Counted from the first letter of the stretch, positions 55,259 through 63,935 are shown. The stretch: DNA of 64,000 bases from Ruminococcaceae bacterium UBA1405 (GCA_002305685.1 DBQB01000009.1:21511-85510), one strand, 5' to 3'. Made by a program: numbers and translations. The notes: generated from the sequence alone by a model not told the origin.

Positions 55259-56854
55259 TTAAATGTTTTTAAACTGCAGCGGCGAATAACCGGTGTACTT
55301 TTTAAAACAAAGGCTAAAATACTGCGGGTTGCTGTATCCTACCATCCGGGCAATCTCATAGGCTTTCAGATTGGTGTTGCGCAGCAGCTCCATTGATTTT
55401 TTCATCCGCGTCTCGGTGAGATAGTCGGTGAAGTTGATGTTTTTTTCCTTTTTAAATATCGTACTGAAATAGGAAGAGCTGATATGTACATTTTGGGCCA
55501 CATCCTGTAGTGACAGATCTTCGCTGCCATAGTTTGCATCGATATAAGCGATGGCCTGATCGATGATCTCCTTTTGCTGACTGATTCTCTGGGCATTGAT
55601 GCCCTTGGCAATCTCCTCCACCAACGTGGAAATCACCGTAAAAATTTCATCCAGTGTCTCCTTTGTCATAATTGAGGAGGACATATTGTAAAAGGCTTCA
55701 ATCTGATTCTTGTCCCCGTTTTGAATCCAGTTTTCTGCTTCCTTGATCAGCAGAATGGACAGCTCTAACCCAATCAGACGCATCTTTTCCAGCGTGACGA
55801 ATTCTCGCTGTAAAATACGATCACGAATTGCCTCCAAAGCCTTATTGGTCTCCTCCACGAGTCCCATTTTGATGGAAGAAACCATCTGTTTTTCCAAATC
55901 GGTGATGGAGATAGAATCCCGTCGTCCAGGCAGATGGATATCCTGAATGGAGATAATGCGGTTTTTGCCCATCATATGCCGGTATTCTGTGGCGGAAGAG
56001 GCCTCCGCATAGGAACGGGCAATGCCCCGATATCCGGTGCGGTAACGTCCCATTCCCACTGTGATGGTGGTATCCATCGAGGTTCCAATTTTCTCCCCTA
56101 CCAGCTCGCATTGATGATAAATCTGCCGCAAAAGGGCTCCCTCCTGCCCCTCGGCGCATCCGGCAATCAAGACAATCTCGTCGCCGCCGTTATCGTGAAA
56201 AATCATTTTGGGGAAATCACTGAATGCATCTTTGACCTGATCCAATATCCCAAATTTCAACAATTCCTGCTGTTGCGGATGATCCGCATACTGTTCGCTC
56301 TGAAAATCATCGGCTTTGATTACCAACACCTGGTACCGCTGAGAGTCCAAAGAGATCCCCAAAAATTTCTGCTCCGATTCCACTTCCTCATCGCTGAGCC
56401 GTCCCAACAAAAGCCGGGCAATAAAATTGTGACGAAGCAGCGGCATACTCTCCGCAATCTGCCGTTCCAGTTGCCGCTCCGCATCGATTTGACGGGTTAC
56501 ACGCTGTACCACACGGATGAGATCGTCGTTGTTGATGGGCTTGAGCAGATACTTTTCCACCTTCAAATTGATGGCACATTGGGCGTAACGAAATTCCTCG
56601 TAACCGGACATCAGAATCACCTTACAAGGGAGCCGTAATTGGCGCGCTTTACGAACCATTTCCAAGCCGTCCAGCACAGGCATCCGGATATCGCTGATGA
56701 CAATATCCGGTTTTTGCTGCTGCATTAGTTCCAAACCTTCCTCACCGTCAGAGGCGGTGCCAATCACCTCATATCCCAATTCATTCCAGTTGATGTTATG
56801 CGTAAGTCCTCGGCGGATGATACTTTCGTCATCCACAATTGCTATTTTGTACAT
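55259..56854 (-). CDS. AraC-type response regulator (YesN-like)
   Basis: A 531-residue transcriptional regulator. The N-terminal receiver domain starts KIAIVDDESIIRRGL, with the phospho-acceptor Asp in DIVISDIRMPVLDGLEM (residue 55) and Lys in YLLKPINNDDL. A long middle region follows (about 125-420), with a GGDEF/polymorphic-like stretch not assigned to a family. The C-terminal AraC helix-turn-helix pair (YGSEDLSLQDVAQNVHISSSYFSTIFKKEKNINFTDYL, LKAYEIARMVGYSNPQYFSLCFKKYTGYSPLQFK) binds DNA. The matching histidine kinase is not in the window. YesN-type regulators often control plant polysaccharide genes, consistent with the GH43 gene downstream. Confidence 0.93.
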   Translation of the reverse strand: MYKIAIVDDESIIRRGLTHNINWNELGYEVIGTASDGEEGLELMQQQKPDIVISDIRMPVLDGLEMVRKARQLRLPCKVILMSGYEEFRYAQCAINLKVEKYLLKPINNDDLIRVVQRVTRQIDAERQLERQIAESMPLLRHNFIARLLLGRLSDEEVESEQKFLGISLDSQRYQVLVIKADDFQSEQYADHPQQQELLKFGILDQVKDAFSDFPKMIFHDNGGDEIVLIAGCAEGQEGALLRQIYHQCELVGEKIGTSMDTTITVGMGRYRTGYRGIARSYAEASSATEYRHMMGKNRIISIQDIHLPGRRDSISITDLEKQMVSSIKMGLVEETNKALEAIRDRILQREFVTLEKMRLIGLELSILLIKEAENWIQNGDKNQIEAFYNMSSSIMTKETLDEIFTVISTLVEEIAKGINAQRISQQKEIIDQAIAYIDANYGSEDLSLQDVAQNVHISSSYFSTIFKKEKNINFTDYLTETRMKKSMELLRNTNLKAYEIARMVGYSNPQYFSLCFKKYTGYSPLQFKNI

Positions 56855-57192
56855 AGCTAAAACCTTTCACTCCTTCATTTGCTCTGCAGACCATTCGCCG
56901 AATGTTATGCGACTGCAGACAATAAGTTTACATACCGCAGCCGACCGACGTATTTCGTCCGTCTTTCAGCTTTTCCCGGTACAGATAAACAGAAAACAGA
57001 ATATCGTTTTTCTGATTTTATATTGTTTTGGGCATCATCTTCCGACATAGAGATACATTTGATTACACCGATCTCCACGAGTTTGCTTTTGCACCAAAGC
57101 GCCAACCACGCAGGAGAATGCCATACATTCCACAGATCGTATTGTATGGAACAGAATAAAGTGGTAGGAAGAACCATAAACACTTTACGCTC
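56855..57192 (-). other. Long leader region between the AraC response regulator and MATE genes
   Basis: Starting from the promoter at 57193-57221, a transcript of about 340 bases precedes the regulator. I see a CCATAC/GTATGG hairpin (near 57120-57150) but no ORF with a ribosome-binding site and no known riboswitch. Confidence 0.4.
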
Positions 57193-57221
57193 ATTATACC
57201 ATGCCTTCCCCTCTCAGACAA
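57193..57221 (-). promoter_or_regulatory. Sigma-A promoter for the AraC regulator unit
   Basis: TTGTCT, a 17-base spacer and TATAAT on the minus strand. Any transcript would have a leader of about 340 bases. Confidence 0.55.
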
Positions 57222-57260
57222 GAAAAAACCGCTTCCTTCTTTTCAGATCGGAAGCGGTTG
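57222..57260 (-). terminator. Terminator after the MATE gene
   Basis: A ten-pair AACCGCTTCC stem and its complement, with the minus-strand copy followed by six T residues. Confidence 0.85.
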
Positions 57261-57264
57261 CTTA

Positions 57265-58671
57265 TTAGAATTTAATGTTCGCCCATCTGCCCGAGGAGAA
57301 GCGGATATAAGTCAGAATAAAACGAATACACTGATCAATCAGAAAAGCGGTCCAGGCGCCAATCAGGCCCCATCCCAACGGATAAGCGAAGAACCAGGTC
57401 AGACCGGGACGGAGAAGGGTAACGCTGAGGAAGGAAACCACTGCAATGTATTTGGTATCCCCTGCGCCCCGCAGGCATCCGCTGAACACAACCTGAGAAA
57501 TCTGTACCAGGCATACCACTGCGGTAAAATACATTACCTTATCGCCCAAAGCCAATACCTCCGGTTCGGTAGAAAAAAGCCGGATGATGGGGAATTTGAA
57601 GATCAAAAAGACGGCGGACAGCAAAAGGGAAAAACAAAACGCCACCCGCTGCGACATTTTTCCGTAAATTTGAGAAAGATCTGAACGTTCTTTTCCCAGA
57701 TTCTGCCCAACCAAAGAGGATGCCGCAATACTAAGTCCGTCTCCAATGGAGAAAGAAAGGTTGACTACGTGCATACAGATCAGATGGGTGGCATACGGGA
57801 TGGTGCCCAACCCAGCGATCGCTTTGGCATTCATAAAGAAACCGACGCGGGCGCATACCTGCTCCATCATGGTGCCGGAACCAATATTGAGAATATTTTT
57901 CATGGTTTCCTTGTCAAAGCTCCATTTTTGCAGTAGATGTAGATGCAGGAAACCACCGGGACGAGTCACCGAGCGAAGCGCCATGCAAAAAGATACAAAG
58001 TTTCCAATGGAAGTCGCCAAAGCCGCGCCTGCAATTCCCATCCGTGGGAATCCAAAGTTGCCGCCAATGAGCAGATAGTTAAATATAACGTTTACCACAT
58101 TGGCTGTCATATTGGTCACCATGGAAATTCGGGTGTTGCCGCAGCCTCTCTGCGCCGCTGTCATAGTAAGGCTCAGCGCCGTAAAAAAGATTCCCACCAA
58201 AATAATCCGAAAATAGGTGACGCCCATATCAATTACATCAGGCTGAGCGCCGGCAAACAGCAGAATCGGTCTTGCAAACGCAAAACTCAGCGATCCTACC
58301 ACCAGCACCAAAGCCAAACAAACCATCAGCGCTTGGGTCAAGCACCGGTTGGCGCCATCCCGATCGTCCTGTCCTTTGCGTCGGGCCACAATGGTGGTGA
58401 CCGCCGCGTTGAGCGAGTTGATGGCGGCCAGCACAATCATTCTCGGCTGATCGGTGATACCTACCGCCGCAATGGCGGCCGGTCCCATCGAACTTACCAT
58501 CATGCTGTCCACCGAGGAGATAATAGAGACGAGCACCGTCTCCGCTACCGCTGGTCCTGCCAACCGGACAACTTCCTGCATAACCTCTGTGGTCTTCGGA
58601 AGCGGTCCCAGTCTGCGATTCTCCGGCACCATTGCTGCCGGAGAAAAGAATTTTCGTGGGGATAGTGTCAT
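57265..58671 (-). CDS. MATE-family multidrug/metabolite exporter
   Basis: A 468-residue antiporter with about twelve membrane helices arranged as two six-helix halves (VVRLAGPAVAETVLVSIISSVDSMMVSSMGPAAIAAVGITDQPRM in the first; IRLFSTEPEVLALGDKVMYFTAVVCLVQISQVVFSGCLRGAGDTKY in the second). MATE proteins expel drugs or organic cations using Na+ or H+. A start at 58707 is possible (AAGGA, six bases), as is ATG 58671 (AGAAGG, seven bases); the shorter form is listed. The substrate is unknown and no neighbouring gene points to one. Confidence 0.93.
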   Translation of the reverse strand: MTLSPRKFFSPAAMVPENRRLGPLPKTTEVMQEVVRLAGPAVAETVLVSIISSVDSMMVSSMGPAAIAAVGITDQPRMIVLAAINSLNAAVTTIVARRKGQDDRDGANRCLTQALMVCLALVLVVGSLSFAFARPILLFAGAQPDVIDMGVTYFRIILVGIFFTALSLTMTAAQRGCGNTRISMVTNMTANVVNVIFNYLLIGGNFGFPRMGIAGAALATSIGNFVSFCMALRSVTRPGGFLHLHLLQKWSFDKETMKNILNIGSGTMMEQVCARVGFFMNAKAIAGLGTIPYATHLICMHVVNLSFSIGDGLSIAASSLVGQNLGKERSDLSQIYGKMSQRVAFCFSLLLSAVFLIFKFPIIRLFSTEPEVLALGDKVMYFTAVVCLVQISQVVFSGCLRGAGDTKYIAVVSFLSVTLLRPGLTWFFAYPLGWGLIGAWTAFLIDQCIRFILTYIRFSSGRWANIKF

Positions 58672-59078
58672 GCCATAACCTTCTTTGTCAAAAATATCTA
58701 TCAGCATTTTAATCCTTGTACCGAAATTTTACAAGGGATATACACAAATTTCAAACTTGTTTTATCATTTTAAAAATGAAGTTATAATTTTTCTTTTTAC
58801 CCTTCCAAATCAAATTCTGTGCAGCGTCCTCTTTTTATTCATTTTGTTCAAAACACAGCAACGATCTGCTCTTTTTACCTTAAACTCCTATTTTTGCAGA
58901 TTTTTTGGTCAATATAATGCAAAATATCCATAAAACTTTTTTCGTCTTTATGTACCAATCATGGAATTTGTTTCGATATTTAAGCTGATTTCGAATTTAT
59001 ACTATCTTGGATTCTGTGCAATCAGGTCTCATCTGCCCGAAAGCACCATTATAAATATGAATTTATTTTCAATAAAGC

Positions 59079-59107
59079 TTGCAAACTTGTTGGGTTTGTA
59101 GTATAAT
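59079..59107 (+). promoter_or_regulatory. Sigma-A promoter of a candidate small RNA
   Basis: TTGCAA, a 17-base spacer and TATAAT, not followed by a gene for over 300 bases but followed by two hairpins. Confidence 0.6.
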
Positions 59108-59112
59108 AAGAC

Positions 59113-59245
59113 CATTATAAAATCTTTGCTTACATCGGTACAGATTGTTGCAGTCTGTACAAGTATTTGGATATCAGTTTGTTTCCTATGAACCGAAAAC
59201 CGTTCTCTCTTTGGTCGGGGAGAACGGTTTTCGGCTGTTGGGAGA
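59113..59245 (+). ncRNA. Candidate small RNA
   Basis: From the promoter just upstream, the transcript would contain GTACAGA/TCTGTAC (about 59140-59162) and then a perfect 15-bp stem, CCGAAAACCGTTCTC with its complement (59193-59207 and 59220-59234). No long T-run closes it, so the 3' end is uncertain. It does not match an RNA I know. Confidence 0.35.
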
Positions 59246-59332
59246 TCCTGCTTTTGGGTAAAAATTAGCAATCAGGGTTATAAATATACATCTCCTCCCT
59301 CCTTTGCTCAAGATTCCGACCATCCGCGGCAA

Positions 59333-59361
59333 TTGACATTTTTTTGTGTTCTTTTTATAAT
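59333..59361 (+). promoter_or_regulatory. Sigma-A promoter for the zinc-ribbon gene
   Basis: TTGACA, a 17-base spacer (mostly T) and TATAAT, about 50 bp before ATG 59412. It is a strong consensus promoter. Confidence 0.8.
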
Positions 59362-59411
59362 GAACTTAGAGGACGAACGAACCTGTGCGTTTTGTTATGG
59401 AGGCGTGAAAA

Positions 59412-59552
59412 ATGGACCGTTGTGAGCGTTGTGGCAGGCATTGGCCTTGGACGCGTACCAATGAATATGGCCTGTGCGAGTCCTGCCAAAAAACCTATCT
59501 GCTGAACCTTCGCAATGCTCCTGAAATTATCTCAAAAAAATGCAGGAAATGA
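59412..59552 (+). CDS. N-terminal zinc-ribbon part of a gene split by a frameshift
   Basis: A 46-residue reading frame starting MDRCERCGRHWPWTRT, with Cys pairs CERC and CESC (residues 4, 7, 22, 25) that look like a small zinc ribbon. Start ATG 59412 has GGAGG eight bases upstream and a consensus promoter. It stops at 59552, just after a run of seven A (59534-59540), where the next frame (59540-59968) takes over. It is most likely the N-terminal part of a single protein of about 188 residues, broken by one missing A or read by a -1 shift. No functional family was recognised. Confidence 0.6.
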   Translation: MDRCERCGRHWPWTRTNEYGLCESCQKTYLLNLRNAPEIISKKCRK

Positions 59553-59968
59553 AAACCAGCGACAATGTGGAGACACGCTGGCAAAGCGGCAATGCTGTGT
59601 ACGAAAAGCTGCTGCGCATGAACCTGTTTTGCGAAGATCGATTTGACTTATATGCCAAAATGTTTCCCGGATGCACCCTAAAGGAAACGCTGGCTGAAAC
59701 CGAACGTCAGCTGGATTTCTATATCGATGTGGCCAACAAGATTGAGGAGGTTGTTTTTCGCACCGTAACTGGCGATTTGACAGTCTCCCGCACCGAGATT
59801 GACAAGGCGGTCATTGCCGCCATCCATTCCGGAGAAATTCCTCAAACCGATCCCCCCATCAACGTCAAAGCCACCATGTACGATATGCTGCAGCGCCTTG
59901 AATTTGAAAAGCGCTTATATAAAAGAAAGATCGCCAGCAGATATATCTACTGTCTGCACGCATTTTAA
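59540..59968 (+). CDS. C-terminal helical part of the split zinc-ribbon protein
   Basis: A 142-residue, mostly helical protein (MQEMKTSDNVETRWQSGNAV..., ALLETERQ-like coiled stretch LKETLAETERQLDFYIDVANKIEEVV) ending ...YIYCLHAF. The listed ATG lies directly in the poly-A run and has no ribosome-binding site of its own, so independent translation is doubtful; coupling or a frameshift from the upstream zinc-ribbon frame is more likely. The terminator follows its stop. I do not recognise the family. The joined product would read ...APEIISKKMQEMKTSDN. Confidence 0.6.
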   Translation: MQEMKTSDNVETRWQSGNAVYEKLLRMNLFCEDRFDLYAKMFPGCTLKETLAETERQLDFYIDVANKIEEVVFRTVTGDLTVSRTEIDKAVIAAIHSGEIPQTDPPINVKATMYDMLQRLEFEKRLYKRKIASRYIYCLHAF

Positions 59969-59982
59969 GCGATATTTTCTTG

Positions 59983-60012
59983 CCCTCAGCGCCGAAGTGC
60001 TGAGGGTTTATT
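59983..60012 (+). terminator. Terminator after the split zinc-ribbon gene
   Basis: CCCTCAGC / GCTGAGGG with an eight-base loop, followed by TTTATTT, 15 bases past the stop. Confidence 0.85.
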
Positions 60013-60075
60013 TGTGACTTTCTTTTGTTTTCTCCGGAAATTTGTTGGGTATCTTCCCTTGTTTTTCAAAAGTCC

Positions 60076-60103
60076 TTGTTATTTTTTCCTTATGTGATAC
60101 AAT
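60076..60103 (+). promoter_or_regulatory. Sigma-A promoter for the YetA-like gene
   Basis: TTGTTA, a 16-base spacer and TACAAT, about 55 bp before the start. No clear CcpA (cre) site was found. Confidence 0.6.
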
Positions 60104-60159
60104 GCACCGTAGCCGATATTCTCTCTGCTACCGGTGATTCTCGTAAACAAAGGAGTTGT

Positions 60160-62826
60160 ATGCTTATGTCCAAATCTGTAAAACTCGGTTGGCTCTCCGG
60201 CCGTGTAGTGCAAAACGACGGCGTCACCTTCGGCCTTCCGTGGCCCAAAGGTACACTGCAGCGCACCGAACCGCTGTCGCTAAAAACAGTCGCAGGCAAA
60301 ACCATCCCTGCGGATATCTCTCCTATGGCCTATTGGCCGGATGGCAGCGTCAAATGGACCAGCGTATCCGCCAACTTTTCGCAGCAGGCAGATGCGCAAC
60401 TTTTTGTGACGGCTGGCGACGCCCAGAATACAGCTGCCTCCGGAATCCGTGTGGATCAACAGGAGACTTCCATCACCGTTGACACCGGCGCCATCCGCTG
60501 CCGGCTGCAGAAAGACCACCTCGAACTGATCCAGTGGGTAACCGATGAGCAGGGGAATCTTCTGTGCAGTGGCGGACAGATGAGCATTGTCTGTGAAAAC
60601 ACTTCCCCGGCGGAAGGCGGCACCATTACCAGACGAAAAGAATACCTTGCCAAAGCAACGGATCTGACTGTGGAGACCTGTGGCAAACAACACGTAGTGA
60701 TCAAACTCAGCGGCTTTTATTTTTCCACCCACGAACCCTCCAAAATGCTGCCGGAACGCAGCTTTATGCCTTTTGAGCTGCGCCTGTCCTTCTATGCCGG
60801 CAACGCTTCCATCCATATGATCCACACCCAATTCTATAATCTGCAGATCCATCAGGACTTTATTCGCTCCATGGGGATGGCGTTCAAACGTCCTATGGCT
60901 GCTCCCCTTTATAACCGTCATGTTCGGTTGGGAGGAGAAAGCGGATTGTTCGCGGAAAGCCCCAAACTTTTGGATACCATCCGCACCCGCATGGGATACA
61001 ACGATAAATTCGAGGAACAGCTCAAAGGCCATCCCCTTTCCTTTACCCAGGAAAAAGACGGTTGGTTTACCGAAATTTTGGACAATGCCCCCGTCTGGAA
61101 CGATTTCAAAGTGGTGCAGCTGGACTCCGCCCGCTATACCCTCTACAAACGCACCCACGAGGGATGCACCTACATCAAAGGCGGGACCGGCAGCCGGGCT
61201 ATGGGGATTGCCGCGCTGGGGGACAACGAAACCGGCGCTATGGTCGTGTTCCTGCGGGATTTTTGGCAAAAATGCCCCTCTACCTTGGAGGTTTGCGATG
61301 CCGCGCAGGATACTGGAAGCATAAAAGTGTGGTTCTGGCCGGAAGAGGCCCAGGCGATGGATCTTCGTCCCTATGACACAGCCACCCATGTAGCATCTTG
61401 TTATGAAGGATTTGACGAGCTTCGTCAAACGCCGGTGGGAATGGCCAACACCAATCAGTTGACCCTTCAGTTTACCCCCGCCGTTCCCGAAAACCAGTGG
61501 CTGATTGACCGTGCCGCCGCGCTGCAAAATCCAGCGCTTCCGGTATGCGATCCCCAGTATTACCATGCCTGTAAAATTTTCGGTTACTGGGATGTGGAGA
61601 ACCGTTCCACCCCGGAAAGAGCCTATGTGGAAGATAAAATCGACGGCTTTATTCAGTATTATCTGCAGGAGCGGGAGCAAAGGGACTGGTACGGCTACTG
61701 GGACTACGGCGATATCCGTCATACCTATGACCCCATCCGTCACTCCTGGCAATATGATATCGGCGGGCGTGCCTGGCAAAACACCGAGTTGATGCCTAAC
61801 TTCTTCTTGTGGTATGCCTTTCTTCGTTCTGGGCGGGAAGATATCTACCGGCTGGCCGAAGCGATGACCCGCCACTGCAGCGAGGTGGACGTCTATCACT
61901 TTGGGGAATATGGCGGCCTGGGTTCCCGGCACAATGTACTGCACTGGGGATGTGGGTGCAAGGAATGCCGTATCTCCATGGCCCACAACCATAAATTCCT
62001 CTTTTATCTTACCGCCGACGAACGGATGGGTGAGATTTTGGACGAAGTAAAAGACAGCGACTTTGCCGTAGCCAAGTTGGATCCGCTGCGCGCATACTAT
62101 GCACCCGACATCCGGTTTGCCTGCCATGTCCGTCTTGGGCCCGACGTCCAGAGTTTCTGTTCCAACTGGTATGCTCAATGGGAGCGTCATGAGGACACCC
62201 GCTATCGGGATAAACTGCTCAAAACACTGGCACAAATCAAAAAGTCTCCAGAAAATTTCCTGGGAAATCCCATCTGGGGATACAACCCCTGCGGACCCGA
62301 CGGCTTGCCGGAGTACTTTGATTTTAAGATTCAGGGCGCCAACGCCTTCCTGTTCCATTTTGGTGCACAGTTTATCTGGGGTGAGTTGGCGCAGGATTTG
62401 GAGGACCAGCAGCTGTATCAGCGGTTTGTCCAATTGGGACTTCTATATTCTCCCTATCTGCCCGATCGGGAACAACAGCTCAAGGAATGGAATCTGCCGG
62501 AAGGAAATTATAACATTGGCTCTCATACCGCCGGTCTCTGCTCCATCGCCATCGAAGCACTCAAAGAACAGCGTCCGGATGACATGGCAGAATATGCCAA
62601 GCTATTGTGGCGACAGGGCTTGTTTGTCTATCAGCCAGCAGTACCCCTGCAGTATCAATCGGTGAATCTTCCCTACTGTCACAAACCGCTGCAAGAAATC
62701 ATCGGAATCAGCGGAAACAACACCGGTTCGGTAGGTATCAATCTGATCGGCGCCCTGGCACACATCGGGGATATGATTCCGCCGGTGGACGATGCGAACA
62801 ACTGCATCAACGGTGGGCTGGTATAA
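60160..62826 (+). CDS. PcRGLX/YetA-like exo-rhamnogalacturonan lyase family protein
   Basis: An 888-residue protein with three regions typical of the PcRGLX/YetA family. The N-terminal RIFT-barrel domain is GWLSGRVVQNDGVTFGLPWPKGTL with the later WPDGSVKWTSVSANF; the central beta-sandwich lies at about residues 260-430; the C-terminal alpha/alpha toroid has WYGYWDYGDIRHTYDP, NTELMPNFFLWYAFLRSG and EYGGLGSRHNVLHWG. Fungal and Bacillus relatives remove unsaturated rhamnogalacturonan units from the chain end. No signal peptide is visible, so it probably works in the cytosol on imported oligosaccharides. ATG 60160 has AGGAG four bases upstream; ATG 60166 is also in frame with better spacing. Confidence 0.82.
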   Translation: MLMSKSVKLGWLSGRVVQNDGVTFGLPWPKGTLQRTEPLSLKTVAGKTIPADISPMAYWPDGSVKWTSVSANFSQQADAQLFVTAGDAQNTAASGIRVDQQETSITVDTGAIRCRLQKDHLELIQWVTDEQGNLLCSGGQMSIVCENTSPAEGGTITRRKEYLAKATDLTVETCGKQHVVIKLSGFYFSTHEPSKMLPERSFMPFELRLSFYAGNASIHMIHTQFYNLQIHQDFIRSMGMAFKRPMAAPLYNRHVRLGGESGLFAESPKLLDTIRTRMGYNDKFEEQLKGHPLSFTQEKDGWFTEILDNAPVWNDFKVVQLDSARYTLYKRTHEGCTYIKGGTGSRAMGIAALGDNETGAMVVFLRDFWQKCPSTLEVCDAAQDTGSIKVWFWPEEAQAMDLRPYDTATHVASCYEGFDELRQTPVGMANTNQLTLQFTPAVPENQWLIDRAAALQNPALPVCDPQYYHACKIFGYWDVENRSTPERAYVEDKIDGFIQYYLQEREQRDWYGYWDYGDIRHTYDPIRHSWQYDIGGRAWQNTELMPNFFLWYAFLRSGREDIYRLAEAMTRHCSEVDVYHFGEYGGLGSRHNVLHWGCGCKECRISMAHNHKFLFYLTADERMGEILDEVKDSDFAVAKLDPLRAYYAPDIRFACHVRLGPDVQSFCSNWYAQWERHEDTRYRDKLLKTLAQIKKSPENFLGNPIWGYNPCGPDGLPEYFDFKIQGANAFLFHFGAQFIWGELAQDLEDQQLYQRFVQLGLLYSPYLPDREQQLKEWNLPEGNYNIGSHTAGLCSIAIEALKEQRPDDMAEYAKLLWRQGLFVYQPAVPLQYQSVNLPYCHKPLQEIIGISGNNTGSVGINLIGALAHIGDMIPPVDDANNCINGGLV

Positions 62827-62923
62827 TCGGAAAATTTCCAAACAGCACTCATATATTTTCACCTCGATTGGATGTTTTCTGCCCTTTCTCAGAGAAAAAC
62901 AGCATATTGGGATGGATCTAATC

Positions 62924-62967
62924 GGTTTAAAGTCTGTAAAGTATAATGCCTTTACAGACTTTAAACC
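62924..62967. repeat. Perfect 18-bp inverted repeat with TATAAT in the loop
   Basis: Arms GGTTTAAAGTCTGTAAAG and CTTTACAGACTTTAAACC (complementary without mismatch) enclose TATAATGC. It could be an operator around a promoter for the MBL gene, or a terminator for the YetA-like gene, though only a short T-run (TTTTT after one GC) follows. Confidence 0.6.
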
Positions 62968-63010
62968 TGCTTTTTCTAACTTTCTTGCAGGTAAAATGGA
63001 GGAAAAAACG

Positions 63011-63892
63011 ATGGAAACAAAAGTCGTACTGCTGGGAACCGGCACGCCCAACGCCTGTCCCAACGCAAGCGGCCCTGCAACCGCTGTTGTGGTTGGGGAT
63101 CGCGCCTATCTTGTGGATTTTGGTCCCGGTGTGGTGCGCCAAGCGTCCAAAGCGTATTACAAAGGAATCGATGCACTGCGTCCCGATCTGCTGACCGTTG
63201 CGTTTTGCACCCATCTGCATACCGATCACACAGCCGGTTATCCGGACCTCATCTTCACCCCCTGGGTGCTCGAGCGCTCCCAGCCATTACGGGTTTTTGG
63301 TCCAAAAGGCATCCGCAGCATGACCGAACATATTCTATCCGCCTATCAGGTTGATATTGATTTTCGCATTCATGGATTTGAGAAAGCAAATGAAAAAGGT
63401 TATCAGGTACTGGCCACTGAAATCGCTCCCGGCATCGTTTATCAGGACGACCGAGTCACGGTGGAAGCTTTCCCCGTCAGTCACGGCACATTGGAAAGCT
63501 ATGGATACTGCTTTATGACACAAAATAAAACCATTGTCATCAGCGGCGATACCGCCCCGCTCGAATCGTTGGCAGAAAAATCCAAACACTGCGATCTCCT
63601 GCTGCACGAGGTAGAGTACACGGCGGGTATCGCAGCACGGGAGCCGAAATGGCAGAAATACCACCGGGAGGTACACACTCTGAGCATAGATTTGGCAAAG
63701 GTAGCCCAGAAGGCGCAGCCAAAGCTTCTTGTCACCTACCACCGCATCTACCATATGAACATCCAGGACAATACAAAAGATTTAAGCGGTGAAATGGCTC
63801 TGCGGTGTGAGGCTATCCTCCAGGAAATAGACAACGCCGGATACCACGGATCGGTGGTCAACGGTCAAGACTTGGATGTTTTCTCCCTCTAA
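63011..63892 (+). CDS. MBL-fold metallo-hydrolase (RNase Z-like)
   Basis: A 293-residue zinc-dependent hydrolase with the metallo-beta-lactamase fold. Signature THLHTDHTAGYPDLI (HxHxDH), a later His in FPVSHGTLESYGY, the Asp in VISGDTAPLES, the Glu/His segment LLHEVEYTAG and YHREVHTLS, and a His in YHRIYHMN; it starts VVLLGTGTPN. The layout fits the ribonuclease Z/arylsulfatase-like branch, with the catalytic Asp and His present. The substrate is unknown. Start ATG 63011 has GGAGG eight bases upstream. It lies 184 bp downstream of the YetA-like gene. Confidence 0.9.
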   Translation: METKVVLLGTGTPNACPNASGPATAVVVGDRAYLVDFGPGVVRQASKAYYKGIDALRPDLLTVAFCTHLHTDHTAGYPDLIFTPWVLERSQPLRVFGPKGIRSMTEHILSAYQVDIDFRIHGFEKANEKGYQVLATEIAPGIVYQDDRVTVEAFPVSHGTLESYGYCFMTQNKTIVISGDTAPLESLAEKSKHCDLLLHEVEYTAGIAAREPKWQKYHREVHTLSIDLAKVAQKAQPKLLVTYHRIYHMNIQDNTKDLSGEMALRCEAILQEIDNAGYHGSVVNGQDLDVFSL

Positions 63893-63899
63893 CCGTCCC

Positions 63900-63935
63900 C
63901 CAAACCCCTCTCGCCACAGAATGAAACGGGTTTGG
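63900..63935 (+). repeat. Inverted repeat after the MBL gene
   Basis: CCAAACCC and GGGTTTGG with a 20-base loop just past the MBL stop. No T-run follows, so it is not a clear terminator. Confidence 0.4.

Larger units (their letters stand above)
58708..59332. other. AT-rich intergenic region
   Basis: Over 600 bases with a clearly AT-rich composition and no coding region with a start site. It holds a strong promoter (59079-59107) and two hairpins, treated as a candidate small RNA; nothing else can be supported. Confidence 0.4.

Noticed and set aside
56905..57183. 92-residue frame in the leader of the AraC regulator
   Set aside because: It starts almost at the promoter without a ribosome-binding site and shows no motif; treated as leader.
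59140..59245. 6S RNA
   Set aside because: 6S RNA is a long hairpin with a large central bubble; this region has two separate short hairpins.
60280..62433. 717-residue minus-strand reading frame
   Set aside because: It is antisense to the YetA-like gene and has no start site or known motif.
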